A stretch of 18,773 nt of DNA from Candidatus Moranbacteria bacterium RIFCSPLOWO2_12_FULL_48_12 (lineage in GTDB: Bacteria > Patescibacteriota > Minisyncoccia > Moranbacterales > UBA1568). Shown piece by piece: positions 13,933 to 18,699 of the stretch. The stretch is taken from NCBI GenBank assembly GCA_001784735.1, contig MFSB01000001.1:1-18773 (forward strand), read 5' to 3'. Position 1 is the first letter of the stretch. Every line of letters begins with the position of its first letter. Both the position numbers and the translations under genes were made by a program. Under the pieces are notes generated by a model. That model was not told the origin of the DNA and did not search any database. It saw only the letters and a program-made list of their open reading frames with translations.

Positions 13933-14003
13933 AACAAATAACTCACAACGAACAATGTACAACTCTGTCACTGTTGCCTACTGTTGGTTGTGAGCCGTTG
14001 TGT
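13933..14003. repeat. Paired heptad arrays (AACnnnn / GTTnnnn) between tRNA-fMet and tRNA-Met
   Basis: Left arm AACAAAT, AACTCAC, AACGAAC, AATGTAC, AACTCTG (13933-13967); right arm GTTGGTT, GTGAGCC, GTTGTGT (13983-14003), continuing in phase to the tRNA-fMet edge. The arms are of complementary type. The right arm is less regular than at other loci. Confidence 0.7.
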
Positions 14004-14004
14004 G

Positions 14005-14078
14005 TTGCGGGGGGTGGATTCGAACCACCGACCTTCTGGTTATGAGCCAGACGAGCTGCCAGACTGCTCTACCCCGCT
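14005..14078 (-). tRNA. Initiator tRNA-fMet (anticodon CAT)
   Basis: 74 bases without CCA; the following bases are CAC, so CCA must be added enzymatically. Initiator identity rests on the unpaired 1-72 position (A1 opposite A72), the AGCAGTCTGGCAGCTC D arm and the AGGTC variable loop. The anticodon stem is TCTGG/CCAGA, so of the three conserved G-C pairs, 30-40 and 31-39 are kept and 29-41 is U-A. A decayed copy of its 5' half lies just upstream at 14116-14162. Confidence 0.93.
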
Positions 14079-14115
14079 GTATATGACTCTTGCTTTATTT
14101 AGACTTCCTTCTCCT

Positions 14116-14162
14116 CATTATGAGCCAAACAAGCTGACTTACCAACCCTGCTCTACCCCGCT
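14116..14162 (-). pseudogene. Decayed 5' half of tRNA-fMet
   Basis: The minus strand from 14162 reads AGCGGGGTAGAGCAG, then a diverged D loop, then TTTGGCTCATAATG, matching the first ~40 bases of the intact tRNA-fMet, including the bases just 5' of it (ATAC). The 3' half is absent. It lies directly upstream of the intact gene in transcription order. Confidence 0.75.
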
Positions 14163-14171
14163 GTATTCTTT

Positions 14172-14268
14172 AACTAATAACTGACAACCTTCAACCTACA
14201 ACAATAAATCAGAAAAAGCAATCACCCGTTCTCTGTTTAAGTTGTTAGTTGCGAGTTGTAAGTTAAAC
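14172..14268. repeat. Paired heptad arrays (AACnnnn / GTTnnnn) between tRNA-Ile and tRNA-fMet
   Basis: Left arm AACTAAT, AACTGAC, AACCTTC, AACCTAC, AACAATA (14172-14206); right arm GTTGTTA, GTTGCGA, GTTGTAA, GTTAAAC (14241-14268). All nine units keep their first three bases exactly. The spacer is 34 bases. It ends three bases before the tRNA-Ile 3' end. Confidence 0.85.
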
Positions 14269-14271
14269 CGG

Positions 14272-14345
14272 TGGGTGATCCAAGATTCGAACTTGGGACC
14301 TCTACATTATCAGTGTAGCGCTCTAACCAACTGAGCTAATCACCC
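14272..14345 (-). tRNA. tRNA-Ile (anticodon GAT)
   Basis: 74 bases without CCA; the next bases are CCG. Acceptor GGGTGAT/ATCACCC, D arm GCTC/GAGC, anticodon stem CTACA/TGTAG with loop CTGATAA, T arm CCAAG-TTCGAAT-CTTGG. A standard cloverleaf. Confidence 0.95.
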
Positions 14346-14360
14346 TTTGGATATCCACTT

Positions 14361-14388
14361 TTTTGTAAAATAGCATTCCCAATGCTAT
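14361..14388 (-). terminator. Hairpin with short T-run upstream of tRNA-Ile
   Basis: ATAGCATT (14370-14377) and AATGCTAT (14381-14388) are perfect complements with a 3-base loop. On the minus strand the stem is followed by TTTTAC and then AAAA, so the T tract is short. It may separate the upstream tRNA transcript from tRNA-Ile or act as a processing signal. Confidence 0.35.
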
Positions 14389-14422
14389 CACAAATGTGAA
14401 AAAGATTCAAGGAAAAGGATTA

Positions 14423-14460
14423 TGGTGGACCGTGCCGGATTCGAACCGGCGACTCGTCTC
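14423..14460 (-). pseudogene. 3' fragment of a tRNA (T arm, acceptor strand and CCA only)
   Basis: The minus strand carries GCCGG-TTCGAAT-CCGGC, then ACGGTCC, A and CCA: a perfect T arm and a 3' acceptor end. A matching 5' acceptor (GGACCGT), D arm and anticodon arm are missing; upstream lies repeat DNA with a GGAGC/GCTCC hairpin and a TTGACCCG element end. Amino-acid identity cannot be assigned. A 12-bp piece (14448-14459) is repeated at 14717-14728. Confidence 0.7.
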
Positions 14461-14496
14461 GCTGGAGCTTTGGCGAAGCGGGCTCCCGTAACTTGA

Positions 14497-14636
14497 CCCG
14501 CACTAAAATCCTATAAACCTGGTGGAGATGAGGAGATTCGAACTCCTGACCCCCGCATTGCAAATGCGGTGCTCTACCAACTGAGCTACATCCCCATATT
14601 ATAGCAAAACTATACTGGATCGGATTTGGTGCGGGG
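14497..14636. repeat. CCCG-type inverted repeat bracketing tRNA-Ala
   Basis: CCCGCACTAAAATCC (14497-14511) and GGATTTGGTGCGGGG (14622-14636) are inverted copies with one gap and one mismatch. The flanks are TTGA on the left and TTGCA on the right, like the TTGA/TTGACA flanks of the groEL and fur elements. The complete tRNA-Ala lies between the arms. Confidence 0.55.
14520..14595 (-). tRNA. tRNA-Ala (anticodon TGC)
   Basis: 76 bases including an encoded CCA. Acceptor GGGGATG/CATCTCC contains the G3-U70 pair that marks alanine tRNAs; anticodon loop TTTGCAA; T arm CAGGA-GTTCGAA-TCTCCT. It is first in the cluster by transcription order. TATAAT lies two bases before its 5' end and TATAGT slightly further, the latter better placed as a -10 box. 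Confidence 0.96.
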
Positions 14637-14645
14637 TTGCACGCC

Positions 14646-14667
14646 TGCGGTGCTCTACTTCACCCCG
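14646..14667 (-). pseudogene. Decayed 5' fragment of tRNA-Ala
   Basis: The 13 bases at 14646-14658 repeat tRNA-Ala 14565-14577 exactly (GTAGAGCACCGCA on the minus strand), preceded by GACGGGGTGAA, which resembles the acceptor start with the D loop deleted. It lies just upstream of the intact gene, as the tRNA-fMet fragment does. Confidence 0.5.
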
Positions 14668-14774
14668 TCATCTATTGTGGAAAAAATAAATGATGATGGA
14701 AAGGCGTGAGCCGCTAGGCGACTCGTCTTACGATTAGTGATAATAGCAAATCTTTTCTTGAATAGGTGACGGGG
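14663..14774. repeat. Inverted-repeat element (CCCC-clamp family) upstream of the tRNA cluster
   Basis: CCCCGTCATCTATT (14663-14676) and AATAGGTGACGGGG (14761-14774) are complementary with a single mismatch. The arms enclose about 84 bases that include a short copy (GGCGACTCGTCT, 14717-14728) of the tRNA fragment at 14448. Confidence 0.65.
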
Positions 14775-14792
14775 CAAGCCTGAGCTGACGAT

Positions 14793-14819
14793 CCGTTACA
14801 AATATGGCTATTGTAACGG
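14793..14819. repeat. Perfect 9-bp hairpin
   Basis: CCGTTACAA and TTGTAACGG enclose a nine-base loop. Neither strand has a following T-run. A further loose inverted pair (GCCCTTTT at 14827 with AAAGGGC near 14869) follows. With the neighbouring elements this fills the gene-free stretch 14596-14919. Confidence 0.6.
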
Positions 14820-14883
14820 AGAAAAGCCCTTTTGTCCATACGCAATACACTGGTTTCGCCGACTGGAAAAAGGGCGCCGCTAG

Positions 14884-14892
14884 TGGTAAGAT
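14884..14892 (+). promoter_or_regulatory. Candidate extended -10 promoter
   Basis: TGGTAAGAT: a TGn motif with a four-of-six match to the -10 hexamer, 27 bases before the ATG at 14920. Confidence 0.3.
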
Positions 14893-14919
14893 GGAAGAAA
14901 AGAGGTATCATTATTTTTA

Positions 14920-15111
14920 ATGCGCACGCCTATGAGACTTCCGGCAAAAAAAGAGGAAAAAAGCGATGCCAAGCGAGGCAAGCAGGACTCTCGGCTGTTG
15001 GCGCACATAAAGGATGTCAAAGTGATGCATGAGGCCCATCGTCTTGAAGGAAAAGTGAAAAACATGGGTATCAAGAATGTCGGCCATCAGAAGAAGTCTG
15101 TTGGAAATTGA
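14920..15111 (+). CDS. Small basic hypothetical protein
   Basis: 63 residues, MRTPMRLPAKKEEKSDAK onward, rich in Lys, Arg and His and without a hydrophobic segment. I do not recognise a family. Support is modest: an open frame with a plausible upstream -10 box and a stop 16 bases before the likely start of the alkyltransferase gene, which would suit a short operon. A basic protein of this size could bind nucleic acid, but nothing shows it. It may equally be non-coding. Confidence 0.35.
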   Translation: MRTPMRLPAKKEEKSDAKRGKQDSRLLAHIKDVKVMHEAHRLEGKVKNMGIKNVGHQKKSVGN

Positions 15112-15127
15112 ATTTGCAATAGAAAAT

Positions 15128-15481
15128 ATGCGTTCGTTTACCCAGCACCTTTCTAAAGCCACGTGTTCGTGCGCAAGGTATGATCCATATCTTCGAGCCG
15201 CAAGTCTTAACTCTTTACGAATTCGAAAAGGTGCTGGGTTTGCTAAGAAAGTATTGGCGGTCGTAAAAAAGATCCCGCGGGGGAAAACGATGTCGTACGC
15301 TGTTGTAGCCAAACGTGCTGGTAGCCCAAAAGCGTTCCGTGCCGTCGGTTCTCTTCTCAAGAAAAATTTCGACCCGGCCATTCCCTGCCACAGAGTGATA
15401 AAAAGTGACGGTTCCCTCGGAGGATACAACCGCGGCGTGCAAGAAAAAATCCGGAAACTTAATGAAGAGAAATTGTTATAA
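15128..15481 (+). CDS. MGMT-family methylated-DNA alkyltransferase-like protein with an in-frame element insertion
   Basis: 117 residues from the ATG at 15128; the same frame is open from an ATG at 15077 (134 residues). From Phe38, FAKKVLAVVKKIPRGKTMSYAVVAKRAG, then KAFRAVGSLLKKN and IPCHRVIKSDGSLGGYNRG are the DNA-binding and active-site segments of MGMT. Cys87 in PCHRV is the methyl acceptor, so this is not a Trp-type ATL protein. Family role: direct reversal of O6-alkylguanine. Residues 5-37 come from a 100-bp TIR element. Removing it and one TT copy restores MRSFAKKVLAVVKKIPRGK, a natural start. The insertion keeps frame, so the protein may still work with a 34-residue insert near its N-terminus. 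The stop overlaps an extended -10 box. Confidence 0.82.
   Translation: MRSFTQHLSKATCSCARYDPYLRAASLNSLRIRKGAGFAKKVLAVVKKIPRGKTMSYAVVAKRAGSPKAFRAVGSLLKKNFDPAIPCHRVIKSDGSLGGYNRGVQEKIRKLNEEKLL
15140..15239. mobile_element. 100-bp element with 13-bp terminal inverted repeats, copy B, in frame in the MGMT-like gene
   Basis: ACCCAGCACCTTT (15140-15152) and AAAGGTGCTGGGT (15227-15239) are perfect inverted ends and share the core CCAGCACCTT with copy A at 13495-13596. TT lies on both sides (15138-15139, 15240-15241), as with copy A. The interior differs in sequence but has almost the same length and also opens with a hairpin (CACG-TGTT-CGTG). With a 2-bp duplication the net insertion is 102 bases, or 34 codons. 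Confidence 0.75.
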
Positions 15482-15620
15482 TGCGCGTAGCAATTTCCCT
15501 ACGGTTTTGTTGTGACGTTGTTGGCACCTATTTGCTTGCACACACTAATACGCGAACGCGATGTATAGTGTGCAAAAGAGAAGAGGCTCGGAAACTCCGT
15601 GAAGAGAAAGTGGTATAATG
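15451..15620 (+). repeat. Duplicated MGMT 3' end with overlapping extended -10 promoters
   Basis: The segments 15451-15483 and 15588-15620 match at 27 of 33 bases, both containing CGGAAACT, TGAAGAGAAA and TATAATG. In the first the frame ends RKLNEEKLL-stop; in the second the same frame would read RKLREEKVV-stop. Each ends in a TGnTATAAT box (15474-15482, 15611-15619) whose TAA is the stop codon. The second lies 28 bases before the DUF5671 gene and should be its promoter; the first may be a second, upstream start. Between them is a hairpin (15537-15574) with TGCACAC/GTGTGCA ends. Confidence 0.65.
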
Positions 15621-15646
15621 AACCTGTAAATTATTAAGTCATACAT

Positions 15647-16831
15647 ATGGATATGAATAATCTCTCGGAATATGTGGCAGGCCGCATTCGCGCCGGTGTT
15701 TCCAAGGCCGAAGTGCGCGAAGAGTTGCTTGCTGTCGGCTGGTCGGAAGAAGAGTCCGATGCCGCCTATCGGGTCGGTCTCGTCGCATACGGAGTGCCGG
15801 TACCGAGCGAGGGCAATCGGCCGGCGCTTTCCCGGAAATCCTCGACGGTGGATATCGTCATCAACTTTTTTTCATTCATTTTGCTCGGGATAGTTGCGAC
15901 CGCTCTCGGGACGCTCTTTTTTCAGGTCATCAACAAATATTTTCCCGATGCGCTCGATGCGATGAGCTGGTACACGGAAGCTTCCATTACGAGTACCATC
16001 CATTATTCTATCGCCGCGCTCGTGATCGGGTTTCCTTTGTATTATTTTGCTTTGCGGATATGGTTTCGCAAGTTTCGGGAAGATGAAGGCCGGACCGAAT
16101 CGCGCCTTTCCAAATGGCTCACGTATCTGGTTTTGCTCATCGCTGCGGTGACCGTTGTCGGCGATCTCATCGCGGTGGTCTTCACGCTTCTGCAGGGCGA
16201 GATTACAGCCCGTTTCTTCTTGAAGGCGCTGACTATTCTGGTCATCGCCGGAATCATTTTCGGTTTTTACTATTTGGAGCGCCGCAAGATCCAATATCAT
16301 CTGGATATCCCGCGGAGGGTTTTTCAGTTCTTCGGACGCGGAGTGATCGCGCTGGTCGCTGTGGCTGTTGTCTTAGGATTCATCGCCGGCGGATCGCCGA
16401 CGACCGAACGCAACCGGGCGTTCGACCGCACGCGGGTCGAACACTTGAGCTCGCTCTCCAATTGCATCGAGAACTACGCTCGGACTTTCGGACAGCTGCC
16501 TCCATCCCTCGCTGATCTCAGGCAAGCGAGCCAGTTCAGCTATTGCAGCAGCTTTATGCAGGATCCGGAAACCAAGGCCGCCTACAGCTACCGCGTCGTC
16601 ACCCCGTCGCAGACGGAGGGAGCGGCACGGGTGGGAGAATTCGAACTCTGTGCGACTTTCGCGCTGGCTTCCCAAACCGGTACCGCAGGAGCTTCCGTCT
16701 ATAATGGGAGCAGTCCGATCTGGAACGAACATACCGCTGGGAAAAATTGCGATATAGCGAAGGCTCAGCTGCTTTTGCCGACGTACCCCGGTCAGCAGCC
16801 TGGAGATATTTCTCCATCTCCTCTCAAATAG
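15647..16831 (+). CDS. DUF5671-like polytopic membrane protein
   Basis: 394 residues. The first ~45 (YVAGRIRAGVSKAEVREELLAVGWSEEESDAAY) look like a small helical, UBA/HTH-like module. About five hydrophobic segments follow (roughly 68-92, 112-137, 155-178, 188-208, 224-246) with the pattern FFSFILLGIVATALGTLFFQVINKYFPD seen in DUF5671 proteins of Patescibacteria. The last ~150 residues form a soluble domain with four or five cysteines, probably outside the membrane, and a low-complexity Pro/Ser tail. Function is unknown. It has its own extended -10 promoter at 15611. The ATG at 15653 (third codon) is an equally possible start. Confidence 0.75.
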   Translation: MDMNNLSEYVAGRIRAGVSKAEVREELLAVGWSEEESDAAYRVGLVAYGVPVPSEGNRPALSRKSSTVDIVINFFSFILLGIVATALGTLFFQVINKYFPDALDAMSWYTEASITSTIHYSIAALVIGFPLYYFALRIWFRKFREDEGRTESRLSKWLTYLVLLIAAVTVVGDLIAVVFTLLQGEITARFFLKALTILVIAGIIFGFYYLERRKIQYHLDIPRRVFQFFGRGVIALVAVAVVLGFIAGGSPTTERNRAFDRTRVEHLSSLSNCIENYARTFGQLPPSLADLRQASQFSYCSSFMQDPETKAAYSYRVVTPSQTEGAARVGEFELCATFALASQTGTAGASVYNGSSPIWNEHTAGKNCDIAKAQLLLPTYPGQQPGDISPSPLK

Positions 16832-16873
16832 CTGATCAGGAAATGGTAAACAATTTTTTCAATCTCTACCATT

Positions 16874-17332
16874 ATGCGTATCACCAGTCCCGCCTTTGAA
16901 GAAAACGGTTTGCTCCCAGCCACGTATACCTGCGACGGTGTAGGTGTCAATCCGCCTCTTGCATTCGCGGATGTACCGGCTGAAGCCAAGAGTCTGGCGC
17001 TTATCATGGACGATCCTGACGTGCCGAGAGATCGCCATCCAGAGGGACTTTTTGTTCATTGGACAATGTGGAATATCGAACCAGCAACAGTAGGAATCGA
17101 AGAGAATAGCGTACCGAGTGGAGCTATCGAAGGCAAGAATGGCCGTGGGACAACGGGGTTTATCGGAGCCTGTCCGCCGGATCGCGAGCATCGCTACTTT
17201 TTCAAGCTCTACGCGCTCGATACGCGTCTTGATCTTCCCGCGACGGCCGGAAAAGATGAATTAGAAAAAGCGATGAACGGTTATATCCTTGCTTCTGCCA
17301 TCCTGATGGTTCGTTATGACCGTCCCCGTTAA
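16874..17332 (+). CDS. PEBP-family protein (YbhB/YbcL, Raf-kinase-inhibitor-like)
   Basis: 152 residues, typical length. The conserved ligand pocket is visible: DDPD (46-49), HPEGLFVHWTMWNI (55-68) with H62 and W63, GACPP (98-102) and HRYFFKLYALD (106-116). Bacterial members are small cytoplasmic or exported proteins that bind phosphate-like ligands; their roles are poorly known. No signal peptide is present here, so it is probably cytoplasmic. It follows the DUF5671 gene by 42 bases and may be cotranscribed. The last residues RPR and the stop lie inside a palindromic element starting at 17324, which therefore sets the C-terminus. Confidence 0.93.
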   Translation: MRITSPAFEENGLLPATYTCDGVGVNPPLAFADVPAEAKSLALIMDDPDVPRDRHPEGLFVHWTMWNIEPATVGIEENSVPSGAIEGKNGRGTTGFIGACPPDREHRYFFKLYALDTRLDLPATAGKDELEKAMNGYILASAILMVRYDRPR

Positions 17333-17367
17333 ATCCGATTGTATCGGTGCTTCGCAATTTCACGGGG
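17324..17367. repeat. CCCC-clamp hairpin overlapping the PEBP stop codon
   Basis: CCCC-GTTAAAT (17324-17334) pairs with ATTTCAC-GGGG (17357-17367) with one mismatch; the loop contains a second hairpin, CCGAT-TGT-ATCGG (17335-17347). The PEBP stop codon TAA is at 17330-17332 in the left arm. There is no T-run, so a role as a simple terminator is doubtful. Confidence 0.6.
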
Positions 17368-17440
17368 TAAACCTCGTTAAATCCGAAAGCTGTTCTTTCT
17401 CCTATCCAGCCGCTCCAATTGGAAGAAAAGTAACTCGCAG

Positions 17441-17467
17441 CCTGCCCGTAAAACAGGTATCTTTTTT
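17441..17467 (+). terminator. Weak terminator-like hairpin before the AbrB-like gene
   Basis: CCTG (17441-17444) pairs with CAGG (17454-17457), extended by a G-U pair; TATC and six T follow. The stem is short. Confidence 0.3.
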
Positions 17468-17515
17468 GTTTGATAATGGGGATTATTGATGGTAGGATGG
17501 AGAGAGGGGAGGTAT

Positions 17516-17540
17516 GTAATTCATTACGTAACAGGTTACG
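17516..17540. promoter_or_regulatory. Two adjacent palindromes upstream of the AbrB-like gene (putative operators)
   Basis: GTAAT-TC-ATTAC (17516-17527) and CGTAAC-AG-GTTACG (17527-17540) are both perfect and share the form GTAA-N4-TTAC, with centres 12 bp apart. They end five bases before the ATG at 17545, a position suited to self-repression by the encoded dimeric regulator. Confidence 0.55.
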
Positions 17541-17544
17541 CAGT

Positions 17545-17721
17545 ATGAAAAAACGAACAATGGGAGACAAAAATATCAGGAAACTGACCAAGCTCGGAGG
17601 GAAGTCTATCGGGCTGACCTTGTCCATTGAGTTGGTGCGAGGTTTAGGCTGGAAGGAAAAGCAGAAAGTGACCGTCAAACGCGTCCGTGGCGGGGTGTTG
17701 ATTAAGGATTGGAAAAAGTAA
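17545..17721 (+). CDS. AbrB/SpoVT-type small DNA-binding protein
   Basis: 58 residues. NIRKLTKLGGKSIGLTLSIELVRGLGWKEKQKVTVKRVRGGVLIKDW follows the swapped-hairpin AbrB pattern (K-L-G-x-S-x-x-x-T-L, then LG-K-x-x-x-V-V). Such proteins act as dimers, either as transition-state regulators or as antitoxins of the MazE type. No toxin gene follows, so it looks solitary. The ATG at 17545 is chosen because longer frames from 17470 would run through the palindromic operator pair; Met6 (17560) is also possible. Inverted repeats flank the gene. The next gene is a DNA methyltransferase 80 bases downstream, but a shared role is not shown. Confidence 0.72.
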   Translation: MKKRTMGDKNIRKLTKLGGKSIGLTLSIELVRGLGWKEKQKVTVKRVRGGVLIKDWKK

Positions 17722-17729
17722 AAGGTTTA

Positions 17730-17763
17730 CCCCGTTAAATCGAGAAGTGTTATTTAACTGGGG
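17730..17763. repeat. CCCC-clamp hairpin with one bulge, between the AbrB-like and methyltransferase genes
   Basis: CCCC-GTTAAAT (17730-17740), an 11-base loop, ATTTAAC (17752-17758), bulged T, GGGG (17760-17763). The single bulge follows the 4-bp clamp, the same position as the outer bulges in the copies at 1102 and 1828. A second bulge is absent. Confidence 0.65.
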
Positions 17764-17801
17764 CGACTTTACGGTACGGGATTGTCGGAGTAAATAAAAA
17801 T

Positions 17802-18620
17802 ATGGGGAAAAAAATTCTGAGTACAATTAAAGAGAAGCCATTTTTTAAGGCTGATGATTTTGTTCTGTATCATGCCGATAGTTTGAAGATTTTGGAAGAG
17901 TTGTCGGAAAACTCTGTTGATATGATTTTTGCCGATCCTCCTTATCTGCTCTCAAATGGTGGTTTTTCTGTACACGCAGGGAAACGTGTTAGTGTGAATA
18001 AAGGGGAATGGGATGTAAGCAAAGGACCGGAAATGGACTTTAAATTTCACGTTAACTGGATTGATGCATGTCGCAGAGTATTGAAACCGAACGGAACTAT
18101 TTGGATTAGTGGAACGTATCATTCTATCTACCAGTGTGGATATGCTTTGCAGTTACTAAATTACAAAATTTTAAACGACATTTCTTGGTATAAACCAAAC
18201 GCCTCTCCAAATTTGAGCTGTCGATACTTTACAGCAAGTCATGAGACTCTTCTTTGGGCAAGAAAAGATATAAATGGGAAACATATTTTTAACTATGCTG
18301 TGATGAAGAACAGCGACTGGGGTGAGGATTTTTTAAAGAAACCAAATTTGCAAATGCGTTCAGTTTGGGTCATTTCTCCACCCAAGAAATGGGAGAAAAC
18401 GTTTGGGAAACACCCCACTCAGAAGCCCATAGAACTTCTTAAAAGAATCGTGTTAGCCAGTACCAATAAAGGCGACATAGTTCTTGATCCGTTTACAGGA
18501 AGTTCAACCACAGGCTTAGCGGCCAGCTATTATGGGAGAAAGTTTATTGGGATTGATCTGGAAAAAAAATATCTCGAGTTGTCAATCAAAAGATTCAAGG
18601 AGTTATCTAAAATGAAATAA
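17802..18620 (+). CDS. Type II DNA adenine methyltransferase, beta class (DpnA-like)
   Basis: 272 residues. Motif IV is ADPPYLLSNGG with DPPY at 45-48, and the AdoMet-binding motif DPFTGSSTTG comes late (229-238): the order of the beta class of amino-methyltransferases. HPTQKP (204-209), NASPNLSCRYFTASHETLLWARKD and the C-terminal FIGIDLEKKYLELSIKR resemble M.DpnIIB (DpnA), which methylates adenine in GATC; that specificity is a family-based guess. The gene is clearly more AT-rich than topA or pilB, suggesting transfer. It is followed five bases later by a 24-codon frame that may be a broken partner nuclease, so it may now act as a solitary methylase. Confidence 0.93.
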   Translation: MGKKILSTIKEKPFFKADDFVLYHADSLKILEELSENSVDMIFADPPYLLSNGGFSVHAGKRVSVNKGEWDVSKGPEMDFKFHVNWIDACRRVLKPNGTIWISGTYHSIYQCGYALQLLNYKILNDISWYKPNASPNLSCRYFTASHETLLWARKDINGKHIFNYAVMKNSDWGEDFLKKPNLQMRSVWVISPPKKWEKTFGKHPTQKPIELLKRIVLASTNKGDIVLDPFTGSSTTGLAASYYGRKFIGIDLEKKYLELSIKRFKELSKMK

Positions 18621-18624
18621 TTTT

Positions 18625-18699
18625 ATGGCAAACAGCGCCTCTTGGGCTAAGATTTTTAGAGACTGTGGGATTGCGGAACACAATTTTAATCTCAATTAG
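18625..18699 (+). pseudogene. Truncated N-terminus, probably of the partner restriction endonuclease
   Basis: The frame MANSASWAKIFRDCGIAEHN continues FNLN and stops at 18697-18699. The pattern of 'SWxKIFxDxxIxxHxF' resembles the start of type II restriction enzymes encoded beside DpnA-like methylases; this is from memory of the family and is tentative. It begins five bases after the methylase stop, as expected for a coupled partner. The reading frame is lost at the edge of a palindromic element. Nothing beyond 18773 can be seen. Confidence 0.45.

Larger units (their letters stand above)
17364..17733. repeat. 11-bp inverted repeats bracketing the AbrB-like gene
   Basis: GGGGTAAACCT (17364-17374) and AGGTTTACCCC (17723-17733) are perfect complements 348 bases apart, each merging with a CCCC-clamp hairpin on its outer side. 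CGTTAAATC recurs at 17328, 17375 and 17733 in the same direction. The enclosed segment holds only the AbrB-like gene and its operator, so it may be a small mobile or recombined cassette. Confidence 0.5.

Noticed and set aside
14424..14513. Intact class II or intron-containing tRNA around the 3' fragment
   Set aside because: No 5' acceptor (GGACCGT), D arm or anticodon arm can be found between tRNA-Ala and the T arm; the upstream sequence is repeat DNA.
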